From: Daphnia pulex
Lineage: Eukaryota; Arthropoda; Branchiopoda; Diplostraca; Daphniidae
Assembly (NCBI RefSeq): GCF_021134715.1
Contig: NC_060021.1
Coordinates: 4,030,001 to 4,094,000 of the forward strand
Direction of reading: 5' to 3'
Length of the DNA stretch: 64,000 nt
Made by a program: the position numbers and the translations under genes. The notes under the pieces were generated by a model that worked only from the letters and a program-made list of their open reading frames with translations, did not search any database and was not told the DNA's origin. Below, piece by piece: positions 13,693 to 26,734 of the stretch (positions within the stretch are counted from its first letter, which is position 1; each line of letters begins with the position of its first letter).

Positions 13693-16600
13693 AGAGCACA
13701 CCAGAGCACGCCAGTGCACGCCAGAGCACGCCAGTGCACGTCAGAGCACGCCAGTGCACGCCAGAGCACGCCAGTGCACGCCAATGCACGCCAAAGCACG
13801 CCAATGCACGCCAGTGCACGCCACTGCATGCCAGAGCACGCCAGTGCACGCCAATGCACGCCAAAGCACGCCAATGCACGCCAGAGCACGCCAGAGCACG
13901 CCAATGCACGCCAGAGCACGCCAGTGCACGCCAATGCACGCCAGTGCACGCCAGAGAACGCCAGAGAACGCCAGAGAACGCCAGAGAACGCCAGAGAACG
14001 CCAGTGCACGCCAGAGCACGCCAGAGCACGCCAGTGCATGCCAGAGCACGCCAGTGCATGCCAGTGCACGCCAGAGCACTCCAGTGCACGTCAGTTCACG
14101 CCAGAGCACGCCAATGCACGCCAGTGCACGCCAGAGCACGCCAGTGCACGCCAATGCACGCCAGTGCACGCCAGTGCACGCCAGAGCACGCCAGTGCACG
14201 CCAGAGTACGCCAGTGCACGCCAATGCACGCCAAAGCATGCAAATGCACGCCAGTGCACGCCAGAGCACGCAAGAGCACGACAGAGCAAGACAGAGCACG
14301 CCAGAGCACGCCAGTGCAAGCCAGTTTACGCCAGAGCACGCCCTTGCACGCCAGTGCACGCCAGTGCACGCCCGAGCACGCCAGTGCACGCCAGAGTACG
14401 CCAGTGCACGCCAATGCATGCCAGTGCACTCCACTGCACGCCAGAGAACGCCAGAGCACGACAGAGCACGTCAGAGCACGCCAGAGCACGTCAGAGCACG
14501 CAAAAGCACGCCAATGCACGCCAGAGCTCGCCAATGCATGCCAGTGCACGTCAGTGCACACCAGAGCACGCCAGAGCACGCCAGTGCACGTCAGTTCACG
14601 CGAGAGCACGCAAGAGCACGCCAGAGCATGCCAGAGCACGCTAGAGCAGGCGAGAGCACGCCAGTGCACGCCAGTGCACGCCAATGCACGCCAGAGCACG
14701 CCAGAGCACGCCAGAGCACGCCAAAGCACGCCAGTGCACGCCAGTGCACACCAGAGCACGCCAGTGCACGCAAGAGCACGCCAGAGCACGCCAGAGCATG
14801 CCAGAGCACGCTAGAGCAGGCGAGAGCACGCCAGTGCATGCCAGTGCACGCCAATGCACGCCAGAGCACGCCAGAGCACGCCAGTGCATTTCAGAGCAGG
14901 CAAATGCGCGCCAGTGCACGCCGGAGCACGCAAGAGCACGACAGTGCAAGACAGAGCACGCCAGAGCACGCCAGTGCAAGCCAGTTTACGCCAGAGCACG
15001 CCCTTGCACGCCAGAGCACGCCCTTGCACGCCAGTGCACGCCAGAGCACGCCAGTGCACGCCAGAGTACGCCAGTGCACGCCAATGCACGCCAAAATAGG
15101 CAAATGCACGCCAGTGCACGCCAGAGCACGCAAGAGCACGACAGAGCACGCCAGAGCACTCCAGTGCACGCCAGAGCACGCCAGTGCACGCCAGAGCACG
15201 CCAGTGAACGCCAATGCACGCCAGAGCACGCAAATGCACGACAGTACACGCCAATGCACGCCAGAGCACGCTAATGCACGCCAGTGCACGCCAGAGCATG
15301 CCAGAGCACGCCAGTGCATGCCAGAGCACGCCAATGCACGCCAGTGCACGCCAATGCATGCCAGTGCACGCCAATGCACGCCAGTGCACGCCAATGCATG
15401 CCAGTGCACGCAACTGCACGCCAGAGCACGCCAGTGCACGCCAATGCACGCAAAAGCACGCAAATGCACGCCAGTGCACGCCAGAGAACGACAGAGCACG
15501 ACAGAGCACGCCAGAGCACGCCAGAAGACGTCAGAGCACGCAAAAGCACGCCAATGCACGCCAGAGCTCGCCAATGCATGCCAGTGCACGTCAGTGCACA
15601 CCAGAGCACGCCAGAGCAATCCAGTGCACGCAAGAGCACGCCAGTGCACGCCAGAGCATGCCAGAGCACGCTAGAGCAGGCGAGAGCACGCCAGTGCACG
15701 CCAGTGCACGCCAATGCACGCCAGAGCACGCCAGTGCACGCCAATGCACGCCAGAGCACGCCAGAGCACGCCAGAGCACGCCAAAGCACGCCAGTGCACG
15801 CCAGTGCACACCACAGCACGCCAGTGCACGTCTGTGCATGCAAGAGCACGCCAGAGCATGCCAGAGCATGCCAGAGCACGCCAGAGCATGCCAGAGCACG
15901 CTAGAGCAGGCGAGAGCACGCCAGAGAATGCCAGAGCACGCCCTTGCACGCCAATGCACGCCCGTGCACGCCAATGCACGTTAATGCACGCCATTGCACG
16001 CCAATGCACGCCAGTGCACGCCAATGCACGCCAAAGCACGCCAATGCACGCCAGTGCACGCCACTGCATGCCAGAGCACGCCAGTGCACGCCAATGCACG
16101 CCAGAGCACGCCAGTGCATTCTAGAGCACGCCAGTGCATGCCAGAGCACGCCAGTGCATGCCAGTGCACGCCAGAGCACGCCAGTGCACGTCAGTGCACG
16201 CCAGAGCACGCCAAAGCACGCCAGAGAATGCCAGAGCACGCCAGAGCACGCCAAAGCACGCCAAAGCACGCCAGAGTACGCCAGTGCAAGCCAGTTTACG
16301 CCAGAGCACGCCCTTGCACGCCAATGCACGCCCGTGCACGCCAATGCACGTTAATGCACGCCATTGCACGCCAATGCACGCCAGTGCACGCCAGAGCACG
16401 CCAGTGCACGCCAATGCACGCCAAAGCACGCCAATGCACGCCAGTGCACGCCACTGCATGCCAGAGCACGCCAGTGCACGCCAATGCACGCCAAAGCACG
16501 CCAATGCACGCCAGAGCACGCCAGAGCACGCCAATGCACGACAGAGCACGCCAGTGCACGCCAATGCACGCCAGTGCACGCCAGAGCACGCCAGAGCATG

Positions 16601-19600
16601 CCAGAGAACGCCAGTGCACGCCAGATCACGCCAGAGCACGCCAGTGCATGCCAGTGCACGCCAGAGCACTCCAGTGCACGTCAGTTCACGCCAGAGCACG
16701 CCAATGCACGCCAGTGCACGCCAGAGCACGCCAGTGCACGCCAATGCACGCCAGTGCACGCCAGTGCACGCCAGTGCACGCCAGAGCACGCCAGTGCACG
16801 CCAGAGTACGCCAGTGCACGCCAATGCACGCCAAAGCAGGCAAATGCACGCCAGTGCACGCCAGAGCACGCCAGAGCACGACAGAGCAAGACAGAGCACA
16901 CCAGAGCACGCCAGTGCAAGCCAGTTTACGCCAGAGCACGCCCTTGCAAGCCAGTTTACGCCAGAGCACGCCCTTGCACGCCAGTGCACGCCAGTGCACG
17001 CCCGAGAACGCCAGTGCACGCCAGAGTACGCCAGTGCACGCCAATGCACGCCAAAGCAGGCAAATGCACGCCAGTGCACGCCAGAGCACGCAAGAGCACG
17101 CCAAAGCACGCCAGTGCACGCCAGAGCACGCCAGTGAACGCCAATGCACCTCAGAGCACGCAAATGCACGACAGTACACGCCAATGCACGCCAGAGAACG
17201 CCAATGCACGCAAGTGCACGCCAGTGCATGCCAGTGCACGCCAGTGCACGCCAATGCACGCCAGTGCACACCAGAGCACGCCAGAGCACGCCAATGCACG
17301 CCAGAGCACGCCAGTGCACGCCAATGCACGCCAGAGCACGCCAGAGCACGCCAGTGCACGCCAGAGCACGCCAGTGCACGCCAGAGCACGCCAGTGCACG
17401 CCAGAGCACGCCAGTGCACGCCAGAGCACGCCAGTGCACGCCAGAGCACGCCAGTGCACGCCAGAGCACGCCAGTGCACGCCAGAGCCGGCCAGTGCACG
17501 CCAATTCACGCCAGAGCACGCCAGTGCACGCCAATGCACGCCAGAGCACGCCAGTGCACGCCAGTGCACGCCAGTGCACGCCAGGCACGCCAGAGCACGC
17601 CAATGCACGCCAAAATAGGCAAATGCACGCCAGTGCACGCCAGAGCACGACAAAGCAAGACAGAGCACGCCAGAGCACGCCAGTGCACGCCAGAGTACGC
17701 CAGTGCACGCCAGAGCACGCTAGAGCAGGCGAGAGCACGCCAGTGCATGCCAGTGCACGCCAATGCACGCCAGAGCACGCCAGAGCACGCCAGTGCATTC
17801 CAGAGCAGGCAAATGCACGCCAGTGCACGCAAGAGCACGCAAGAGCACGACAGAGCAAGACAGAGCACGCCAGAGCACGCCAGTGCAAGCCAGTTTACGC
17901 CAGAGCACGCCCTTGCACGCCAGTGCACGCCAGTGCACGCCAGAGCACGCCAGTGCACGCCAGAGTACGCCAGTGCACGCCAATGCACGCCAAAGTAGGC
18001 AAATGCACGCCAGTGCACGCCAGAGCACGCAAGAGCACGACAGAGCACGCCAGAGCACGCCAGTGCAAGCCAGTTTACGCCAGAGCACGCCCTTGCACGC
18101 CAGTGCACGCCAGTGCACGCCAGAGCACGCCAGTGCACGCCAGAGTACGCCAGTGCACGCCAATGCACGCCAAAGTAGGCAAATGCACGCCAGTGCACGC
18201 CAGAGCACGCAAGAGCACGACAGAGCACGCCAGAGCACGCCAGTGCACGCCAGAGCACGCCAGTGCACGCCAGAGCACGCCAGTGAACGCCAATGCACGC
18301 CAGAGCACGCAAATGCACGACAGTACACGCCAATGCACGCCAGAGAACGCCAATGCACGCCAAAGCACGCCAGAGCACGCCAGTGCATGCCAGTGCACGC
18401 CAGTGCACGCCAATGCACGCCAGTGCACACCAGTGCACACCAGAGCACGCCAGAGCACGCCAATGCACGCCAGAGCACGCCAGTGCACGCCAATGCACGC
18501 CAGAGCACACCAGAGCACGCCAATGCACGCCAGAGCACGCCAGAGCACGCCAGTGCACGCCAGAGCACGCCAGTGCACGCCAGAGCACGCCAGTGCACGC
18601 CAGAGCCGGCCAGTGCACGCCAATGCACGCCAGAGCACGCCAGTGCACGCCAATGCACGCCAGTGCACGCCAGTGCACGCCAGTGCACGCCAGTGCACGC
18701 CAGTGCACGCCAGGCACGCCAGAGCACGCCAGTGCACGCCAGAGTACGCCAGTGCACGCCAATGCACGCCAAAGCAGGCAAATGCACGCCAGTGCACGCC
18801 AGAGCACGCAAGAGCACGACAGAGCAAGACAGAGCACGCCAGAGCACGCCAGTGCACGCCAGAGTACGCCAGTGCACGCCAGAGCACGCTAGAGCAGGCG
18901 AGAGCACGCCAGTGCATGCCAGTGCACGCCAATGCACGCCAGAGCACGCCAGAGCACGCCAGTGCATTCCAGAGCAGGCAAATGCACGCCAGAGCACGCA
19001 AGAGCACGACAGAGCAAGACAGAGCACGCCAGAGCACGCCAGTGCAAGCCAGTTTACGCCAGAGCACGCCCTTGCACGCCAGTGCACGCCAGTGCACGCC
19101 AGAGCACGCCAGTGCACGCCAGAGTACGCCAGTGCACGCCAATGCACGCCAAAATAGGCAAATGCACGCCAGTGCACGCCAGAGCACGCAAGAGCACGAC
19201 AGAGCACGCCAGAGCATGCCAGTGCACGCCAGAGCACGCCAGTGCACGCCAGAGCACGCCAGTGAACGCCAATGCACGCCAGAGCACGCAAATGCACGAC
19301 AGTACACGCCAATGCACGCCAGAGCACGCCAATGCACGCCAGTGCACGCCAGAGCACGCCAGAGCACGCCAGTGCATGCCAGAGCACGCCAGTGCACGCC
19401 AATGCACGCCAGTGCACGCCAATGCATGCCAGTGCACGCAACTGCACGCCAGAGCACGCCAGTGCACGCCAATGCACGCAAAAGCACGCAAATGCACGCC
19501 AGTGCACGCCAGAGAACGACAGAGCACGACAGAGCACGTCAGAGCACGCCAGAGCACGTCAGAGCACGCAAAAGCACGCCAATGCACGCCAGAGCTCGCC

Positions 19601-19670
19601 AATGCATGCCAGTGCACGTCAGTGCACACCAGAGCACGCCAGAGCAAGCCAGTGCACGCCAAAATAGGCA

Positions 19671-21710
19671 AATGCACGCCAGTGCACGCCAGAGCACGCA
19701 AGAGCACGACAGAGCACGCCAGAGCATGCCAGTGCACGCCAGAGCACGCCAGTGCACGCCAGAGCACGCCAGTGAACGCCAATGCACGCCAGAGCACGCC
19801 AGAGCACGCCAGAGCACGCCAAAGCACGCCAGTGCACGCCAGTGCACACCACAGCACGCCAGTGCACGTCTGTGCACGCAAGAGCACGCCAGAGCAAGCC
19901 AGAGCATGCCAGAGCACGCCAGAGCATGCCAGAGCACGCTAGAGCAGGCGAGAGCACGCCAGTGCATGCCAGTGCACGCCGATGCACGCCAGAGCACGCC
20001 AGAGCACGCCAGTGCATTCTAGAGCACGCCAGTGCATGCCAGAGCACGCCAGTGCATGCCAGTGCACGCCAGAGCACGCCAGTGCACGTCAGTGCACGCA
20101 AGAGCACGCCAAAGCACGCCAGAGAACGCCAGAGCACGCCAGAGCACGCCAAAGCACGCCAAAGCACGCCAGAGTACGCCAGTGCAAGCCAGTTTACGCC
20201 AGAGCACGCCCTTGCACGCCAATGCACGCCCGTGCACGCCAATGCACGTTAATGCACGCCATTGCACGCCAATGCACGCCAGTGCACGCCAGAGCACGCC
20301 AGTGCACGCCAATGCACGCCAAAGCACGCCAATGCACGCCAGTGCACGCCACTGCATGCCAGAGCACGCCAGTGCACGCCAATGCACGCCAAAGCACGCC
20401 AATGCACGCCAGAGCACGCCAGAGCACGCCAATGCACGACAGAGCACGCCAGTGCACGCCAATGCACGCCAGTGCATGCCAGAGCACGCCAGAGCATGCC
20501 AGAGAACGCCAGTGCACGCCAGAGCACGCCAGAGCACGCCAGAGCACGCCAGTGCATGCCAGTGCACGCCAGAGCACTCCAGTGCACGTCAGTTCACGCC
20601 AGAGCACGCCAATGCACGCCAGTGCACGCCAGAGCACGCCAGTGCACGCCAATGCACGCCAGTGCACGCCAGTGCACGCCAGTGCACGCCAGAGCACGCC
20701 AGTGCACGCCAGAGTACGCCAGTGCACGCCAAAGCAGGCAAATGCACGCCAGTGCACGCCAGAGCACGCCAGAGCACGACAGAGCAAGACAGAGCACGCC
20801 AGAGCACGCCAGTGCAAGCCAGTTTACGCCAGAGCACGCCCTTGCACGCCAGTGCACGCCAGTGCACGCCCGAGAACGCCAGTGCACGCCAGAGTACGCC
20901 AGTGCACGCCAATGCACGCCAAAGCAGGCAAATGCACGCCAGTGCACGCAAGAGCACGCAAGAGGACGCCAAAGCACGCCAGTGCACGCCAGAGCACGCC
21001 AGTGAACGCCAATGCACGCCAGAGCACGCAAATGCACGACAGTACACGCCAATGCACGCCAGAGAACGCCAATGCACGCCAGTGCACGCCAGAGCACGCC
21101 AGTGCATGCCAGTGCACGCCAGTGCACGCCAATGCACGCCAGTGCACACCAGAGCACGCCAGAGCACGCCAATGCACGCCAGAGCACGCCAGTGCACGCC
21201 AATGCACGCCAGAGCACGCCAGAGCACGCCAGTGCACGCCAGAGCACGCCAGTGCACGCCAGAGCACGCCAGTGCACGCCAGAGCACGCCAGTGCACGCC
21301 AGAGCCGGCCAGTGCACGCCAATGCACGCCAGAGCACGCCAGTGCACGCCAATGCACGCCAGAGCACGCCAATGCACGCCAGTGCACGCCAGAGCACGCC
21401 AGAGCACGCCAGTGCATGCCAGAGCACGCCAGTGCACGCCAATGCACGCCAGTGCACGCCAATGCATGCCAGTGCACGCAACTTTACGCCAGAGCACGCC
21501 AGTGCACGCCAATGCACGCAAAAGCACGCAAATGCACGCCAGTGCACGCCAGAGAACGACAGAGCACGACAGAGCACGCCAGAGCACGCCAGAGCACGTC
21601 AGAGCACGCAAAAGCACGCCAATGCACGCCAGAGCTCGCCAATGCATGCCAGTGCACGCCAGTGCACGCCAGAGTACGCCAGTGCACGCCAATGCACGCC
21701 AAAGTAGGAA
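19671..21710. repeat. 2,040-bp tandem duplication within the satellite, copy A
   Basis: The pattern of variant 10-mers from about 19,671 recurs exactly 2,040 bp (204 units) later. Line-by-line comparison shows matching rare variants, for example the unit CACGCCGATG near 19,975/22,015, the AGAGGACGCC unit near 20,962/23,002 and ACTTTACGCC near 21,481/23,521. I saw no mismatch over the span compared. Confidence 0.85.
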
Positions 21711-23750
21711 AATGCACGCCAGTGCACGCCAGAGCACGCAAGAGCACGACAGAGCACGCCAGAGCATGCCAGTGCACGCCAGAGCACGCCAGTGCACGCC
21801 AGAGCACGCCAGTGAACGCCAATGCACGCCAGAGCACGCCAGAGCACGCCAGAGCACGCCAAAGCACGCCAGTGCACGCCAGTGCACACCACAGCACGCC
21901 AGTGCACGTCTGTGCACGCAAGAGCACGCCAGAGCAAGCCAGAGCATGCCAGAGCACGCCAGAGCATGCCAGAGCACGCTAGAGCAGGCGAGAGCACGCC
22001 AGTGCATGCCAGTGCACGCCGATGCACGCCAGAGCACGCCAGAGCACGCCAGTGCATTCTAGAGCACGCCAGTGCATGCCAGAGCACGCCAGTGCATGCC
22101 AGTGCACGCCAGAGCACGCCAGTGCACGTCAGTGCACGCAAGAGCACGCCAAAGCACGCCAGAGAACGCCAGAGCACGCCAGAGCACGCCAAAGCACGCC
22201 AAAGCACGCCAGAGTACGCCAGTGCAAGCCAGTTTACGCCAGAGCACGCCCTTGCACGCCAATGCACGCCCGTGCACGCCAATGCACGTTAATGCACGCC
22301 ATTGCACGCCAATGCACGCCAGTGCACGCCAGAGCACGCCAGTGCACGCCAATGCACGCCAAAGCACGCCAATGCACGCCAGTGCACGCCACTGCATGCC
22401 AGAGCACGCCAGTGCACGCCAATGCACGCCAAAGCACGCCAATGCACGCCAGAGCACGCCAGAGCACGCCAATGCACGACAGAGCACGCCAGTGCACGCC
22501 AATGCACGCCAGTGCATGCCAGAGCACGCCAGAGCATGCCAGAGAACGCCAGTGCACGCCAGAGCACGCCAGAGCACGCCAGAGCACGCCAGTGCATGCC
22601 AGTGCACGCCAGAGCACTCCAGTGCACGTCAGTTCACGCCAGAGCACGCCAATGCACGCCAGTGCACGCCAGAGCACGCCAGTGCACGCCAATGCACGCC
22701 AGTGCACGCCAGTGCACGCCAGTGCACGCCAGAGCACGCCAGTGCACGCCAGAGTACGCCAGTGCACGCCAAAGCAGGCAAATGCACGCCAGTGCACGCC
22801 AGAGCACGCCAGAGCACGACAGAGCAAGACAGAGCACGCCAGAGCACGCCAGTGCAAGCCAGTTTACGCCAGAGCACGCCCTTGCACGCCAGTGCACGCC
22901 AGTGCACGCCCGAGAACGCCAGTGCACGCCAGAGTACGCCAGTGCACGCCAATGCACGCCAAAGCAGGCAAATGCACGCCAGTGCACGCAAGAGCACGCA
23001 AGAGGACGCCAAAGCACGCCAGTGCACGCCAGAGCACGCCAGTGAACGCCAATGCACGCCAGAGCACGCAAATGCACGACAGTACACGCCAATGCACGCC
23101 AGAGAACGCCAATGCACGCCAGTGCACGCCAGAGCACGCCAGTGCATGCCAGTGCACGCCAGTGCACGCCAATGCACGCCAGTGCACACCAGAGCACGCC
23201 AGAGCACGCCAATGCACGCCAGAGCACGCCAGTGCACGCCAATGCACGCCAGAGCACGCCAGAGCACGCCAGTGCACGCCAGAGCACGCCAGTGCACGCC
23301 AGAGCACGCCAGTGCACGCCAGAGCACGCCAGTGCACGCCAGAGCCGGCCAGTGCACGCCAATGCACGCCAGAGCACGCCAGTGCACGCCAATGCACGCC
23401 AGAGCACGCCAATGCACGCCAGTGCACGCCAGAGCACGCCAGAGCACGCCAGTGCATGCCAGAGCACGCCAGTGCACGCCAATGCACGCCAGTGCACGCC
23501 AATGCATGCCAGTGCACGCAACTTTACGCCAGAGCACGCCAGTGCACGCCAATGCACGCAAAAGCACGCAAATGCACGCCAGTGCACGCCAGAGAACGAC
23601 AGAGCACGACAGAGCACGCCAGAGCACGCCAGAGCACGTCAGAGCACGCAAAAGCACGCCAATGCACGCCAGAGCTCGCCAATGCATGCCAGTGCACGCC
23701 AGTGCACGCCAGAGTACGCCAGTGCACGCCAATGCACGCCAAAGTAGGAA
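21711..23750. repeat. 2,040-bp tandem duplication within the satellite, copy B
   Basis: Second copy of the block at 19,671. Similarity to the sequence after copy A ends near 21,776/23,816, where an AGCATGCC unit is replaced by AGCACGCC and the order of variants diverges. The apparent lack of differences implies a recent unequal exchange, or an assembly duplication. Confidence 0.85.
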
Positions 23751-26090
23751 AATGCACGCCAGTGCACGCCAGAGCACGCAAGAGCACGACAGAGCACGCC
23801 AGAGCACGCCAGTGCACGCCAGAGCACGCCAGTGCACGCCAGAGCACGCCAGTGAACGCCAATGCACGCCAGAGCACGCAAATGCACGACAGTACACGCC
23901 AATGCACGCCAGAGAACGCCAATGCACGCCAGAGCACGCCAGTGCATGCCAGTGCACGCCAGTGCACGCCAATGCACGCCAGTGCACACCAGAGCACGCC
24001 AGAGCACGCCAATGCACGCCAGAGCACGCCAGTGCACGCCAATGCACGCCAGAGCACGCCAGAGCACGCCAGTGCACGCCAGAGCACGCCAGTGCACGCC
24101 AGAGCACGCCAGTGCACGCCAGAGCCGGCCAGTGCACGCCAATGCACGCCAGAGCACGCCAGTGCACGCCAATGCACGCCAGAGCACGCCAGTGCACGCC
24201 AGTGCACGCCAGGCACGCCAGAGCACGCCAGTGCACGCCAGAGTACGCCAGTGCACGCCAATGCACGCCAAAGCAGGCAAATGCTCGCCAGTGCACGCCA
24301 GAGCACGCAAGAGCACGACAGAGCAAGACAGAGCACGCCAGAGCACGCCAGTGCACGCCAGAGTACGCCAGTGCACGCCAGAGTACGCCAGTGCACGCCA
24401 GAGCACGCTAGAGCAGGCGAGAGCACGCCAGTGCATGCCAGTGCACGCCAATGCACGCCAGAGCACGCCAGAGCACGCCAGTGCATTCCAGAGCAGGCAA
24501 ATGCACGCCAGTGCACGCAAGAGCACGCAAGAGCACGACAGAGCAAGACAGAGCACGCCAGAGCACGCCAGTGCAAGCCAGTTTACGCCAGAGCACGCCC
24601 TTGCACGCCAGTGCACGCCAGTGCACGCCAGTGCACGCCCTTGCACGCCAGTGCACGCCAGTGCACGCCAGTGCACGCCAGAGCACGCCAGTGCACGCCG
24701 GAGTACGCCAGTGCACGCCAATGCACGCCAAAGTAGGCAAATGCACGCCAGTGCATTCTAGAGCACGCCATTGCATGCCAGAGCACGCCAGTGCATGCCA
24801 GTGCACGCCAGAGCACGCCAGTGCACGTCAGTGCACGTCAGTGCACGCCAGAGCACGCCAAAGCACGCCAGAGAACGCCAGAGCACGCCAGAGCACGCCA
24901 AAGCACGCCAAAGCACGCCAGAGTACGCCAGTGCAAGCCAGTTTACGCCAGAGCACGCCCTTGCACGCCAATGCACGTTAATAAACGCCATTGCACTCCA
25001 GTGCACGTCAGTTCACGCCAGAGCACGCCAATGCACGCCAGTGCACGCCAGAGCACGCCAGTGCACGCCAGTGCACGCAAATGCACGCCAGTGCACGCCA
25101 GTGCACGCCAGAGAACGCCAGTGCACGCCAGAGTACGCCAGTGCACGCCAATGCACGCCAAAGCAGGCAAATGCACGCCAGTGCACGCCAGAGCACGCCA
25201 GAGCACGACAGAGCAAGACAGAGCAAGACAGAGCACGCCAGAGCACGCCAGTGCAAGCCAGTTTACGCCAGAGCACGCCCTTGCACGCCAGTGCACGCCA
25301 GTGCACGCCCGAGAACGCCAGTGCACGCCAGAGTACGCCAGTGCACGCCAATGCACGCCAAAGCAGGCAAATGCACGCCAGTGCACGCCAGAGCACGCAA
25401 GAGCACGCCAGAGCACGCCAGTGCACGCCAGAGCACGCCAGTGAACGCCAATGCACTTCAGAGCACGCAAATGCACGACAGTACACGCCAATGCACGCCA
25501 GAGCACGCCAATGCACGCCAATGCACGCCAAAGCAGGCAAATGCACGCCAGTGCACGCCAGAGCACGCAAGAGCACGAAAGAGCAAGACAGAGCACGCCA
25601 GAGCACGCCAGTGCAAGCCAGTTTACGCCAGAGCACGCCCTTGCACGCCAGTGCACGCCAGTGCACGCCCGAGCACGCCAGTGCACGCCAGAGTACGCCA
25701 GTGCACGCCAATGCACGCCAAAGCAGGTAAATGCACGCCAGTGCACGCCAGAGCACGCCAGTAACGCCAATGCACGCCAGAGCACGCAAATGCAAGACAG
25801 TACACGCCAATGCACGCCAGAGCACGCCAATGCACGCCAGTGCACGCCAGAGCACGCCAGTGCATGCCAGTGCACGCCAGTGCACGCCAATGCACGCCAG
25901 TGCACACCAGAGAACGCCAGAGCACGCCAGTGCACGCCAATGCACGCCAGAGCACGCCAGAGCACGCCAGTGCACGCCAGAGCACGCCAGTGCACGCCAG
26001 AGCCGGCCAGTGCACGCCAATGCACGCCAGAGCACGCCAATGCACGCCAGAGCACGGTAGAGCACAGCAGAGAACAGCTCAGCACTTGAA

Positions 26091-26329
26091 GTTGCTATAA
26101 TATTTATTTCTCTTGTTAAAACCATTTTTTAATTACAGGATGTGTAAATCAATGTCCAATACACCATTTTAAGTCTATTGAATCAATAAATTTTTTAGAG
26201 CAATTCATGAACAAATAGTTTTAGAAAAACGCACATCACAGCACTTGAATTTTTTAAAATTTTTCAATTATTTGAGTTCTTTTGTCGGGTAGTGGAGTTC
26301 AATTGTCAAGCACTTGAGATCTGCATAGC
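26091..26329 (+). repeat. AT-rich satellite spacer, copy 7
   Basis: Last copy, 12.6 kb after copy 6, so the satellite between 13.7 and 26.1 kb lacks spacers. It carries private changes at its end (CAATTGTCAAG and GAGATCTGC), making it the most divergent copy at the array edge. Confidence 0.95.
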
Positions 26330-26439
26330 AGAGCACACCAGAGCACGCCAGTGCACGCCAGAGCACGCCAGAGCACGCCAGTGCATGCCAGTGCACGCCA
26401 ATGCACGCCAGATCACGCCACAGCACGCCACAGAACGCC

Positions 26440-26575
26440 AGTGCACGCCAGAGCACGCCCGTGCACGCCAGAGCACGCCCGTGCACGCCAGAGCACGCCC
26501 GTGCACGCCAGAGCACGCCCGTGCACGCCAGAGCACGCCCGTGCACGCCAGAGCACGCCCGTGCACGCCAATGCA
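26440..26575 (+). repeat. Variant 20-bp satellite sub-array at the satellite edge
   Basis: About six tandem copies of AGAGCACGCCCGTGCACGCC, a dimer in which the second CCAG has become CCCG. It is a local homogenised variant found only here, 90 bp before the end of the satellite. Confidence 0.9.
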
Positions 26576-26734
26576 CGTTAGTGCACGCCAGAACACGTCA
26601 GAGCACGCCAGTGCACGTAAGTGCACGCCAGAGCACGCCAGAGCACGCCAGAGCACGCCAGAGCCAACATGTCCTCTCCGACTTAAGACAAGGCTTTGTC
26701 TGAAACTTTTTCATGTAACAGACAAAGACACGCC

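Larger units (their letters stand above)
1..26664. repeat. 10-bp satellite array (20-bp dimer), with spacers
   Basis: The block consists of a 10-bp unit, mostly AGCACGCCAG or TGCACGCCAG, often alternating as the 20-bp dimer AGCACGCCAGTGCACGCCAG. Roughly 2,400 units are present. Common variants are TGCACGCCAA, AGCACGCAAG, AGCACGACAG, AGCATGCCAG and AGCAGGCAAA. Substitutions are frequent but length changes are very rare: I see only a few 9-bp units (near 10,288, 12,368, 12,937, 17,582, 18,712, 24,210 and 25,762), several of them copies of the same event. Because 10 bp shifts frame by one each unit, three units make a 10-codon period without stops, so long open frames occur on both strands; I do not treat them as genes. 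The left edge lies outside the window and the right edge is the end of a transposable element at 26,665. A (peri)centromeric or subtelomeric location is possible but not shown. Confidence 0.97.

Noticed and set aside
44..26100. Dozens of long open frames on both strands (up to 1,342 codons) with His/Ala/Arg/Gln-rich or Trp/Arg/Ala/Leu/Cys-rich 10-residue repeats.
   Set aside because: A 10-bp repeat without stop triplets is open in every frame; all frames and both strands are equally open, there is no sign of one being preferred, and frames end in the AT-rich spacers.
1..26664. CRISPR-like alternation of repeats and spacers.
   Set aside because: The 'spacers' are copies of one sequence, units are 10 bp, and the genome is eukaryotic.
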